47,505 bases of DNA from Deltaproteobacteria bacterium UBA4427 (lineage in GTDB: Bacteria; Myxococcota_A; UBA9160; UBA4427), in the NCBI GenBank assembly GCA_002390675.1, contig DGPZ01000042.1, positions 30,536 through 78,040 of the forward strand, read 5' to 3'. Numbering within the stretch: position 1 is the stretch's first letter; each line of letters starts with the position of its first letter. Under the pieces are notes generated by a model that saw nothing but the letters and a program-made list of their open reading frames with translations, searched no databases and was not told the origin of the DNA. The position numbers were made by a program, and so were the translations under genes. This document shows positions 33,427 to 41,087 of this stretch, one piece after another.

Positions 33427-34344
33427 ATGATCGAAGGCCAACGCATTCTCGTCACCGGCGCGACGGGCCAAGTCGCTCGTCCCCTTGCAGAGACACTGAA
33501 CAAAAACAACGAAGTTTGGGCCGCCGCGCGCTTCTCCGACGCGAAGGCGAAGGAAGAGCTCGAAGCCATCGGGATCAAGACGGCGCTCTTTTCGATGGGC
33601 GAGGATGATCTTTCGGGTCTTCCGGATGTTGACTACGTCTTTCATTGCGGCGCAAACGTCGATCCTGCGAGTCCCGAGATAGGCATGGCGCAAAACGCCG
33701 AAGGTTCAGGATTCTTGATGCAGCGGTACAAGGATGCGAAGGCCTTCCTTCATATGTCCTCGTCCTCGGTTTATCGCGTGCCTGTGGGATCCTCGGAACC
33801 GATTCACGAAGACCACGAATTGGGCGGCTACGCTTCCTACTCGCCGCATTATGCGATGAGCAAGTTGGTTTCTGAGTCGGTGGTGCGTTTTCAGGCGCGG
33901 GCCCTTGGTTTGCCGACTGTGATTACGCGCCTCGATGTCGCTTACGGAACGCGTGGGCACGGCGGCGTGCCCATGATCATCTACGAATTCATGAAGCACG
34001 GCATGTCGTATACCCGCGCGGAAGGCGGGGAGAGTTTCTGTTCCCCGATTCATGAAGACGATATCGCGACGCAGGCTCAGAGCTTGATACTAAAGGCTGC
34101 CGTGCCCGCTCCGATCGTGAACCTGGGAGGAGACGACGTCGTTTCGGTTGAGATGATCATCGCCTATGTCGAAGAGATCACCGGCTTGACTATGAACGTA
34201 GAAGTTGGGCCCGACGCATCGTGGGGTATGAAGGTACTCGACAATACTCGCCGCAAGGAACTCGGCGGCCCCTGCAATGTCACTTGGAAAGATGGCATTC
34301 GGAATGCACTCGCCGCCCGCTATCCGAACGCATTAATCGCCTAA
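33427..34344 (+). CDS. NAD-dependent epimerase/dehydratase family protein
   Basis: A 305-residue extended SDR. MIEGQRILVTGATGQVARPL has the G-x-x-G-x-x-G nucleotide motif. YVFHCGANVDP is the middle strand, MSSSSVYRVP the catalytic Ser region, and YSPHYAMSKLVSE the Y-x-x-x-K pair. ITRLDVAYGTRGHGGVPMI and FCSPIHEDDIATQ are typical of NDP-sugar or dihydroflavonol-type reductases. The reaction may be epimerisation, dehydration or ketone reduction; not decidable here. The frame is open to 33391; CAGGAGATTTCCAGCC fixes the ATG at 33427. Divergent from a CoA-transferase and convergent with the SDR at 34501, between which lies a short tandem repeat. Confidence 0.9.
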   Translation: MIEGQRILVTGATGQVARPLAETLNKNNEVWAAARFSDAKAKEELEAIGIKTALFSMGEDDLSGLPDVDYVFHCGANVDPASPEIGMAQNAEGSGFLMQRYKDAKAFLHMSSSSVYRVPVGSSEPIHEDHELGGYASYSPHYAMSKLVSESVVRFQARALGLPTVITRLDVAYGTRGHGGVPMIIYEFMKHGMSYTRAEGGESFCSPIHEDDIATQAQSLILKAAVPAPIVNLGGDDVVSVEMIIAYVEEITGLTMNVEVGPDASWGMKVLDNTRRKELGGPCNVTWKDGIRNALAARYPNALIA

Positions 34345-34455
34345 TATCGACCAAAGACGCAGTATCCCTGGGAGTTTCGAAAATTCTCGTTCGGGACCCT
34401 GGGCGGAACCCTCTAGAGACTCTTCCATCGCGAAGCTCTGCTCTCGCGAGCGCCG

Positions 34456-34500
34456 CTAGAGGAGGGCTAGAGGAGGGTGAGAGAAGGGTGAGAGGAGGGG
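34456..34500. repeat. Four-unit 11-bp purine-rich tandem repeat
   Basis: CTAGAGGAGGG occurs twice in a row (34456-34466, 34467-34477), followed by TGAGAGAAGGG (34478-34488) and TGAGAGGAGGGG (34489-34500). The array abuts the TAG stop of the minus-strand SDR and lies in the 156-bp gap between convergent genes. One strand is almost pure purine. Length may vary between strains by slippage; there is no sign of function. Confidence 0.7.
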
Positions 34501-35307
34501 CTAGGCGCTCGGTACGCCTTCTTGGTACCAACCGGCGGTGAGTCCCGCGTCGACTACAAAGTCTGCCGCAGTGCAGGATCGGCTCTCATCCGAGGCGAGA
34601 AAGAGCGCCATCATGGCAATGTCGTTCAATCGACTTCCGGGAACGACGGGCCGCGGATCCTTTAAAATTTTCTGCATCATCTGATGTGGCACATCGGTGA
34701 GGTCTGGTTGGCCAGGGAAGAAGGCCGCGCTCATGTTGGGATTCCCAGCTTCGGGACAGACAGCGTTGACTCGAATCGCATAACGCCCGAGCTCGATTGC
34801 TGCGGACTTCGTGAGGCCGCGGACCGCCCACTTGCTGGATGCATATGCCGCGACGCCATTCATGCCCTTAAGTCCGTCCGTCGAAGCGATGTTAACGATC
34901 GATCCGCCGCCTGACTTCTTCATGTGCGGGAGGACGGCCTGCATTCCAAGGAAGGGGCCGAGTTGATTAACTTCGACGATACGCATGAAGTCTTCGCGTC
35001 GAATTTTGTCGAAAGGGGAGAGGAGTAGTACGGCGGCGTTATTCACGAGCACGTCTACTGCGCCAAACTCCGTCGCCGAGAGTTCTGCCGCAGCGGCCCA
35101 GCTGGCTTCGTCGCGCACGTCGAGGTGGGTAAAGCGAGCCGCCTCACCAATCGAGTCCGCGACTGCTTGGCCCTTCTCAACCTGCACATCTCCGAGGATG
35201 AGCTGTGCGCCCTCGCTCGCGAAGACGCGCGAGAGCACTTCGCCGGTTCCCTGGGCGCAGCCCGTGATGATGACCGATTTGCCGGCGAGCCGGCCACGCT
35301 GATCCAT
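34501..35307 (-). CDS. SDR family NAD(P)-dependent oxidoreductase (second)
   Basis: A 268-residue classical short-chain dehydrogenase. KSVIITGCAQGTGEVLSRVF has the T-G-x-x-x-G-x-G type motif in the variant G-C-A-Q-G-T-G. LDVRDEASW, VNNAAVLLL, IVNIASTDGL and YASSKWAV supply the acidic turn, N-A-A, catalytic Ser and Y-x-x-x-K. VNAVCPEAGNPNMSAAFFPG is the substrate loop and FVVDAGLTAGWY the usual ending. TGGAGGGAAC before the ATG at 35307 is a good ribosome-binding site. It resembles SDRs of steroid or cyclic alcohol oxidation, substrate unknown. Divergent from the third P450 (187 bp apart), suggesting that hydroxylation and oxidation of one compound may be co-controlled. Its stop meets the tandem repeat. 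Confidence 0.9.
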   Translation of the reverse strand: MDQRGRLAGKSVIITGCAQGTGEVLSRVFASEGAQLILGDVQVEKGQAVADSIGEAARFTHLDVRDEASWAAAAELSATEFGAVDVLVNNAAVLLLSPFDKIRREDFMRIVEVNQLGPFLGMQAVLPHMKKSGGGSIVNIASTDGLKGMNGVAAYASSKWAVRGLTKSAAIELGRYAIRVNAVCPEAGNPNMSAAFFPGQPDLTDVPHQMMQKILKDPRPVVPGSRLNDIAMMALFLASDESRSCTAADFVVDAGLTAGWYQEGVPSA

Positions 35308-35494
35308 GTTCCCTCCAGATGTACGCCTAGTTGGCGGTTGGTGTCGATCGAGCTTAACCCGTTGAACTCATCGGGGAAGCGCGAAACGAGACGAGGATTA
35401 TTAAGCTTGGAGGCGGATCTGCACGAGGGCGTTAACGTTGGGAGGTACGTCCGAGAGGCTGAAAACTGTCTTCGCGGACGAAGGAGGTAATCGG

Positions 35495-36697
35495 ATGGCT
35501 TCGGATGTGATGCTCGATTTCGACTGGGATCCGATGGATACGGCCGAGCGGATTCCTCATGACGTCTACGCGCGGCTGCGGCGAGAACAACCGATCTCCA
35601 AGACATCGACTGGAGCATGGTTCTTGTCGAAGCACGTAGATCTGATCGCGGCTGCAAAAGAAGTCGATACGTTTCGAGCGAGCATGCGCGAACCGGGTGT
35701 CGTCGTACCCCCCGAAGAAATGTTGATCAGCGAAATCCCTGAACCTCGACACGGGCAGGTTCGCCGGATCGTGAACTCCGCCGTTGCAGCGCATCGGCTG
35801 AGTCGCGTCGAAGACTTCACACGCCAACTCACTCACTCGCTATTTGATGCGGCGATCGACAAGAGCCGCTGCGAGCTAGTTCAAGATATAGTGATGCCGA
35901 TACCGACGTCCGTGATCGCCGTCTTACTAGGCGCGCCCGAAGAAGACTTCCGCTTGTGGGGCGAGTGGTCGGACGAAGTCGTACAGGGTGACTACCCACG
36001 CTTCAACCGGAATGATCGCGGCGAGGGATTCGCCGGAGCGCATCCAGAATTCGCAAGCTACGTGGATGGCATGATCGCTGCGCGAAAGATTGATCCGAAT
36101 CCGCCGGATGATTTTACGACGCGTCTCATTCAAACCGAAATCGACGGCCAAAAGCTCTCCGATATCGAGCTTCGAACCCTGTTGATTTTTCTGCTGATTT
36201 CGGGAAATGAAACCACGCGGCACTTGATCTCGAATCTGCTCCATAGACTCGCGACGCAAGAGGGCCTACTAGAGACGCTGCGGGCGAACCCCGAAAAGAT
36301 CCCGCTTGCGGTCGAAGAATGCCTTCGCGTTGATGCCGTGATCATTAACCTTGTGCGCACGGTCTGTCACGACACGGTCTTTCGTGGACATGCTATGCGC
36401 GAGGGCGAACGGGTCTTCTTCGGTATTGCTTCAGCGAACCGCGATGAAGATCTCTACGAAGCGCCCGACGAGTTCTACCTCGACCGACCGAAGCCTAAGG
36501 GGCACGCCGCCTTCGGTGGAGGGCCACACGTCTGCCCCGGCGCGTCACTTGCACGCCTTGAAGGACGCATCGTTCTCGAGGTCGCGATCGAGCGGCTCAC
36601 GAAGATCGAACTCGCGCCAGACTTCGAGTGGGAGAAGGTCCCGGTCTTTTGGGCGAATGGGCCGACGTCTCTGCCGGCGACTCTTGTCCCCCGCTAA
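35495..36697 (+). CDS. Cytochrome P450 (third of three)
   Basis: A 400-residue P450. The I-helix is FLLISGNETTRHLISN (SGNETT at 236-241), ExxR is E275-CLR278, and the heme loop FGGGPHVCPGASLAR places the thiolate at C347. The sequence begins MASDVMLDFDWDPMDTAER, and IPEPRHGQVRRIVNSAVAAH is the C-helix region. The frame is open to 35438, but GGAGGTAATCGG immediately before the ATG at 35495 is the best Shine-Dalgarno in the region and decides the start. A soluble class I-type enzyme needing external ferredoxin. Divergent from an SDR, a pairing common where a P450-made alcohol is oxidised next (inference). Substrate and CYP family not assigned. Confidence 0.94.
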   Translation: MASDVMLDFDWDPMDTAERIPHDVYARLRREQPISKTSTGAWFLSKHVDLIAAAKEVDTFRASMREPGVVVPPEEMLISEIPEPRHGQVRRIVNSAVAAHRLSRVEDFTRQLTHSLFDAAIDKSRCELVQDIVMPIPTSVIAVLLGAPEEDFRLWGEWSDEVVQGDYPRFNRNDRGEGFAGAHPEFASYVDGMIAARKIDPNPPDDFTTRLIQTEIDGQKLSDIELRTLLIFLLISGNETTRHLISNLLHRLATQEGLLETLRANPEKIPLAVEECLRVDAVIINLVRTVCHDTVFRGHAMREGERVFFGIASANRDEDLYEAPDEFYLDRPKPKGHAAFGGGPHVCPGASLARLEGRIVLEVAIERLTKIELAPDFEWEKVPVFWANGPTSLPATLVPR

Positions 36698-36775
36698 CGA
36701 TTTCTTCGAGCGGAACCGGGGCCATCAGGAACGACAGTGATCGCTAATCGTCGTTAGGAGCATCTGTGCGCCGAT

Positions 36776-37177
36776 TCAGGGTTTTGCCGTGGGCCGACCT
36801 TCGGAGCGCCATGCACGCATGTCGCCTTCGAGGTGGACGAGATCCGTGAAGCCCGAGGCCAGAAGCGTCGCTTCGGCTTTGCCGGCTCGCCCGCCGCTCT
36901 CGCAGTAGACCACCACGGTTCGGTCGCGATCGCTTCCGAGTTCCTCGACGCGCATGCCGACTTCGTCATAGGGAATATTAATCGCGCCAGGGACGTGCCC
37001 GCTCGCGAACTCATCCGTCGTTCGTACGTCGAGGATGAGCGCGTTCGCGGGTGGCGCGGATAAGAGTGCGTCCGCGCTTAGACTGCCGACGACACTTGGT
37101 CCTTGATCGCAGGCGGAGAGCATTAGCGTGAGTGCGAGGCACCCGGCGATTAACGAAGCTTTCATTTGAGCCATCAT
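36776..37177 (-). CDS. Rhodanese-domain lipoprotein
   Basis: A 133-residue exported protein. MMAQMKASLIAGCLALTLML then SAC forms a lipoprotein signal with the acylated cysteine at C23. The rhodanese domain has LILDVRTTDEFASGHVPGAI, a typical CH2-type A and B motif, and the active loop YCESGGRAGK with C92 (six-residue C-x-x-x-x-R loop, sulfurtransferase type). It should carry persulfide sulfur outside the cytoplasmic membrane; partner unknown. The ATG at 37177 follows the lyase stop by two bases (TAA-TC-ATG), so both are on one transcript. A functional link to the lyase is not obvious. The gene ends 78 bp from the third P450 stop. Confidence 0.88.
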   Translation of the reverse strand: MMAQMKASLIAGCLALTLMLSACDQGPSVVGSLSADALLSAPPANALILDVRTTDEFASGHVPGAINIPYDEVGMRVEELGSDRDRTVVVYCESGGRAGKAEATLLASGFTDLVHLEGDMRAWRSEGRPTAKP

Positions 37178-37179
37178 GA

Positions 37180-38838
37180 TTACGCCGTCAGCCAGTGATG
37201 CTTTTGCGGTTTGGCACGTGCCTGGGGATCGATGTGCACATTGATGATGCTTGGCATCGAGTCGCCAAGGGCTTGTTTGAGAGACGATGACAGTTCCTCA
37301 GGGGTGCGAACCGAATAGCCCTTGCCGCCGAAGCCTTCGATCATCTTCTCGTATCCCGCTTCGATGGTGTAGGCCATGGCGGACGCTTGGAAGCGATCCT
37401 CCGGGAGCTCTTCGAAACCGATGCCGATCCCGTTGTTGTTAATGATCACGAAGACAATCGGGAGGCGGTAACGACATGCGGTCTCGACCTCCATGCCCGA
37501 GAAGCCAAAGGCCGAGTCGCCCTCGACGCAGATGACCTTGCGATCCGGATGCACAACTTGGGCTGCGATTGCTTGCGCGAGCCCGACGCCCATAGTGCCG
37601 AAGGTTGCCGCGTCGATTCGTTCGCGAGGATTTTTGTGCATCAGTACGGAGCGACTGATGTCCATGGTGTTCGCGCCCTCAGCCTGAATGATCGTGCCTT
37701 CCGGGGCCTGATCCTGGATCTCCCGCAATACGCGGTAGTAGCCCATGGGAACGGCGTCATCGTTCATCATGTTCTGCACGAAGGTCTTGTTCTCAGTCAC
37801 CTTCGCAGAGAGAGCGCTCCACCAAGGGGTATCCGACGGGTACGTGAAGGGATCGGCTTCGAGAGCGTCGTTGAGCTGTCCCGCGACCGCCTTGATGTCG
37901 CCGACGAGACCGACTTCGGCGGGCACATTGCGCCCAATTTCTTCGGCGTGAATATCGACTTGAATCGTCTTCACATCTTCGGCGAAGCGCGGCGGAAGGC
38001 CGAAATGCATGATCCAGTTGAGTCGTGCCCCGAGCAGCAGGACAACATCAGCGTCCTGCAGCGCCACGCCACGAGCCGGCATAACAGACAAGGCGTGATC
38101 GTCGTCGATCACGCCCTTGCCCATAGGCGAGGACAGGAACGGGATTTTCGTGGCTTCGACAAATTGCCGAATTTCGGCTTCTGCGCGGGAATACGCTGCG
38201 CCCTTGCCTATCACTACCAGGGGGCGTTCGGCGTTTCGAAGTACGTCGATCGCGCGCTGCACGTCGCTCGGGTCAGCATGAATGCGCGGCGGTTCCGCGC
38301 AGCGCTCCGGAATGACAACGTCATCTTCTTCCATCTTGGCGGAGAGGAAGTTGTCCGGGAAATCTAGATACGTCGCGCCCGGTCGCCCATTGATCGAGGT
38401 ACGCACCGCCTGCTCGCAGTAGAAAGGGATTCGGTTTGCGGCATCGGGGCGAGCCGCGTACTTCGAATAGATCCGTGCGAGCTCAACCTGGGGCGCTTCT
38501 TGGAAGGCGCCGCGGCCTTCCTGGTAGGAGTTGCTCGCTCCACCGAGCAGAAGCATGGGCCAGCAGTTTTCCTGGGCGTTCGCGAGACCAGCTATGCCGT
38601 GAATCATCCCCGGGCCCGAGACCGTGAGACAAGCGCCCGGCCGGCCCGTGAAATAGCCAACCGCGCCTGCCGCGTAGCTTGCGGCTTGTTCATTGCGCAT
38701 CCCAATGAACTGGATGCCCTCGGCTTGAGCGGCGGCGGCGATGCCGAAGACGGGGAATCCGACGATGCCGAACATGTGATCGACGCCCTGCTTCTTGAGA
38801 CTGCGGGCGATCAGGGTGTTGCCGTCGATTTCAGCCAT
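37180..38838 (-). CDS. 2-Hydroxyacyl-CoA lyase (ThDP-dependent, HACL1-like)
   Basis: A 552-residue thiamine-diphosphate enzyme. E50 in MRNEQAASY activates the cofactor. GAFQE at 110-114 matches HACL1 rather than the Tyr-Glu of oxalyl-CoA decarboxylase. GARLNWIMHFGLPPRF is strongly HACL-like. GDSAFGFSGMEVET (440-453) and NNNG (467-470) bind ThDP-Mg. The end HHWLTA parallels human HACL1 HWLT. It should split 2-hydroxyacyl-CoA into formyl-CoA and an aldehyde or ketone. One oddity: HACL and OXC have G-I-Y-x-G after NNN, but here it is G-I-G-I-G, so the active-site Tyr is Gly472. The frame is open to 39033; AAGGAAG before the ATG at 38838 sets the start. Divergent from a CoA-transferase and followed by the rhodanese gene. 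Confidence 0.9.
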   Translation of the reverse strand: MAEIDGNTLIARSLKKQGVDHMFGIVGFPVFGIAAAAQAEGIQFIGMRNEQAASYAAGAVGYFTGRPGACLTVSGPGMIHGIAGLANAQENCWPMLLLGGASNSYQEGRGAFQEAPQVELARIYSKYAARPDAANRIPFYCEQAVRTSINGRPGATYLDFPDNFLSAKMEEDDVVIPERCAEPPRIHADPSDVQRAIDVLRNAERPLVVIGKGAAYSRAEAEIRQFVEATKIPFLSSPMGKGVIDDDHALSVMPARGVALQDADVVLLLGARLNWIMHFGLPPRFAEDVKTIQVDIHAEEIGRNVPAEVGLVGDIKAVAGQLNDALEADPFTYPSDTPWWSALSAKVTENKTFVQNMMNDDAVPMGYYRVLREIQDQAPEGTIIQAEGANTMDISRSVLMHKNPRERIDAATFGTMGVGLAQAIAAQVVHPDRKVICVEGDSAFGFSGMEVETACRYRLPIVFVIINNNGIGIGFEELPEDRFQASAMAYTIEAGYEKMIEGFGGKGYSVRTPEELSSSLKQALGDSMPSIINVHIDPQARAKPQKHHWLTA

Positions 38839-38991
38839 GATTTTCTTCCTTAGCGCCGTCTTGGATGAGTGGCGTTCGAGTTCACTTGTTTGACAGATTG
38901 GATTGAGAGCGGCCCGCCATGTCGATTCGAGGGGCGAGGTCACTAGATCCGAAGCTAGACTGCGCTTTAGTCTCGTACAAGGGAGGGCGAC

Positions 38992-40176
38992 ATGCCGGCA
39001 CTTGATGGAATGCGGATTCTGGATCTGACCCAATACGAGGCGGGGCCCTCGTGTACCCAGGCGCTTGCCTGGCTGGGCGCCGACGTCGTGAAAGTCGAGG
39101 CGCCGGGGAGCGGGGATCCCGGGCGATGGATCGCCGGCGGGGACGACTATTTCTGGAACTGGAATCTGAACAAGCGCAGCGTCGTTCTGAATCTCCGCAA
39201 TCCGGAGGGACGGCAGCTGCTCCTAGACTTGTTGCCTAAGTTCGATGTTGTGATGGAAAACTACGCTCCCGGAGTCACGGAGCGGTTAGGCCTCGACTAC
39301 GAGACCTTTAAATCTGTGAACCCCTCCATTATTTTCGCGTCGGTGAAGGGCTACGGGAGCGATGGGCCCTACGCCAACTATCTCGCCTACGACATGTGCG
39401 CTCAGGCGGCGGCGGGCACCTTCTCTATGACGGGGCAGGCGGACGGACCCCCGACGCTTCCCGGTGTCACGATCGGCGATTCAGGGACCGGCATGCAGCT
39501 GGGGATGGCCATCCTTGCCGCTTATGTTCAGAAGCTGCGAACGGGTGAAGGTCAGCGGATCGAGATCTCGATGCAGGAGGCGATCACCTATTACATGCGA
39601 ACGCCTCTCGCGAACACGGGTGATTGGGGGAATAACGCGGTTCCCCGGAATGGTTCGCAAGTGGGTGCGGCACCCTCAGGGCTCTATGCCTGCAAACCAT
39701 ACGGCCCCAACGACTTTGTTTTCATGCTGACGATCACGGATACGCATATCGACAAACTCTATGTCGCCATAGATCGAGCGGACCTGGTCGCGGACGAACG
39801 CTTCGACGATTTCATGAAACGCTTCGAACGGACAGGGGAGCTTCACGAAGAAGTCGAGAAGTGGACGCGCGAGCGCACGAAGCACGAGGTGATGAAGGAA
39901 CTCGGCGAGGCGGGGATTCCTTGTGCGGCGACGATGGATACGAAGGAGCTCTACGATGACCCGCATCTCAATGCGCGGGGTTTCGTCAAGACGTTTCCGC
40001 ATCCAGAGCGAGGCGAAGTACGCTTAATGGGATTCGCGCCTCGCATGTCGTCGAACGAAGTAGAGATGACGCCGCCCCCGGGGCTCGGTGAGCATACGGA
40101 TGACGTGCTGACTTCGGAGCTCGGTGCCGACGCGGACCGGATCGCAGCGCTTCGGGCTGCCGAGGCGATCGGTTAG
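38992..40176 (+). CDS. Class III CoA-transferase (CaiB/BaiF family), third of three
   Basis: A 394-residue protein. MPALDGMRILDLTQYEAGPS and LAWLGADVVKVEAPGSGDPG are the family N-terminus. NKRSVVLNLRNPEG and FASVKGYGSDGPYANYLAYD follow. D163 in PGVTIGDSGTG is the expected catalytic aspartate. The ending PGLGEHTDDVLTSELGADAD is complete. AAGGGAGGGCGAC is the ribosome-binding site. It sits divergently 153 bp from the 2-hydroxyacyl-CoA lyase. As in the oxalate pair, where formyl-CoA transferase recycles CoA from formyl-CoA to the next substrate, this enzyme could load CoA onto a 2-hydroxy acid using the formyl-CoA the lyase releases (inference). A simple acid-activating role is the alternative. 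Confidence 0.93.
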   Translation: MPALDGMRILDLTQYEAGPSCTQALAWLGADVVKVEAPGSGDPGRWIAGGDDYFWNWNLNKRSVVLNLRNPEGRQLLLDLLPKFDVVMENYAPGVTERLGLDYETFKSVNPSIIFASVKGYGSDGPYANYLAYDMCAQAAAGTFSMTGQADGPPTLPGVTIGDSGTGMQLGMAILAAYVQKLRTGEGQRIEISMQEAITYYMRTPLANTGDWGNNAVPRNGSQVGAAPSGLYACKPYGPNDFVFMLTITDTHIDKLYVAIDRADLVADERFDDFMKRFERTGELHEEVEKWTRERTKHEVMKELGEAGIPCAATMDTKELYDDPHLNARGFVKTFPHPERGEVRLMGFAPRMSSNEVEMTPPPGLGEHTDDVLTSELGADADRIAALRAAEAIG

Positions 40177-40267
40177 CTTCTAACGCGCCGCCCAGAGGCT
40201 TCGAACTTGGGATGGGTATCGCGCAGCCCACCGAGCTGCGTCCAGCTTGGACTCCAAAACGCGAAAC

Positions 40268-40295
40268 GGTCGCTCCCTCCGAAGAGGAAGCGACC
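40268..40295 (-). terminator. Terminator-like hairpin with UUCG tetraloop
   Basis: On the minus strand GGTCGCT-T-CCTC-TTCG-GAGG-G-AGCGACC folds into a 7-bp plus 4-bp stem closed by the stable C(UUCG)G tetraloop, followed by a T-containing GTTTCGCGTTTT. It lies about 50 nt after the PEP-CTERM gene stop, and the same hairpin faces the end of the CoA-transferase on the other strand, so it may serve both convergent genes. Confidence 0.7.
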
Positions 40296-40346
40296 GATTC
40301 GATACACGCCATATCGAAGCCGAAGCTCCAAGATGCTCAGCTGTGA

Positions 40347-41087
40347 CTAGCTTCGTCGGACGGAAGCGAGACCCGCGAGACCGAGGCCCATGAGCAGGGC
40401 AGTGCCCGGCTCCGGAACGATCGTCAAGGTGGAGGTCGCGTTGGTGAACGCAAGGGTCGAGCCACCAGTGCCAACGGCTTCATTTCCGAACTGTCCAGTG
40501 CCGAACTCAAGCGTCACTGCCGTCGGGGAAAGAGGAGTAGCGCCCAGGCTCTGAACCTGGAACGACACCTGGATGTGAATGTCAGAACCTACACCCGTGA
40601 GGCCGCCGCCAACACCCGCGTCGTCGTTACCAGTGCCCGTGGCAGCCGACGTGCCGATACCATTAAAGAGGACCGCGCGGAGTTCTTGGTTGAACGGGAA
40701 GGGTGCGCCGGACTCGACGCCTGCGACGGTGCTGTTGCCCAGGCCGTCATTGTCGTTGAGCACGCCAAAACTCGGGACCACCTGCCCGTTGTTGTTGAAG
40801 GCCGATGCCGACGCCGTGCTGCTTACGAAGACGAGATGGTTGTCGGTCGCTGAGCCGACAGCACCTTCGTCGTATCCATATGCGCCAACGCCGAGCGCGA
40901 AGACGTCTTGCTGCGTTGCGTTCTCGAGCAACAAGCCAAACGTGACCACGTCGCCATTCTCGAGGGCATTTACGTTGCCAGCGCCCGCGACGGATGTGCT
41001 CTCAATGGAAACGCCCAATGCACCGGCTGAGAGCGGCGCAACGAGCGCGGCTGTGATGAGCGCCAAGCTCCAGTTCTTTAAAATCAT
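40347..41087 (-). CDS. PEP-CTERM sorting-domain exported protein
   Basis: A 246-residue secreted protein. Residues 1-24 form a signal peptide (MILKNWSLALITAALVAPLS). The body is rich in Gly, Val, Ala and Asn and poor in Lys, with no catalytic motif. The C-terminus VPEPGTALLMGLGLAGLAS plus VRRS is a complete PEP-CTERM signal: Pro-Glu-Pro, hydrophobic helix and basic tail. In other bacteria exosortase removes this signal and passes the protein to the surface or exopolysaccharide matrix; no exosortase gene is in the window. AGAGGTAG before the ATG fits a ribosome-binding site. It has its own terminator-like hairpin and a long upstream region, so it is a single-gene unit. The only extracellular-matrix type gene among metabolic neighbours. 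Confidence 0.92.
   Translation of the reverse strand: MILKNWSLALITAALVAPLSAGALGVSIESTSVAGAGNVNALENGDVVTFGLLLENATQQDVFALGVGAYGYDEGAVGSATDNHLVFVSSTASASAFNNNGQVVPSFGVLNDNDGLGNSTVAGVESGAPFPFNQELRAVLFNGIGTSAATGTGNDDAGVGGGLTGVGSDIHIQVSFQVQSLGATPLSPTAVTLEFGTGQFGNEAVGTGGSTLAFTNATSTLTIVPEPGTALLMGLGLAGLASVRRS

Noticed and set aside
37387..38367. Long (326-codon) plus-strand open frame inside the lyase gene
   Set aside because: It is antisense to a gene with clear catalytic motifs; GC-rich codon bias keeps this frame open, and the translation resembles no family.
37180..38838. Oxalyl-CoA decarboxylase as identity of the thiamine enzyme
   Set aside because: GAFQE replaces the Tyr-Glu of oxalyl-CoA decarboxylase, and the C-terminal half follows HACL1 through the HWLT ending.
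38839..39033. N-terminal extension of the lyase
   Set aside because: The 65 added residues match nothing in the family, and AAGGAAG marks the ATG at 38838.
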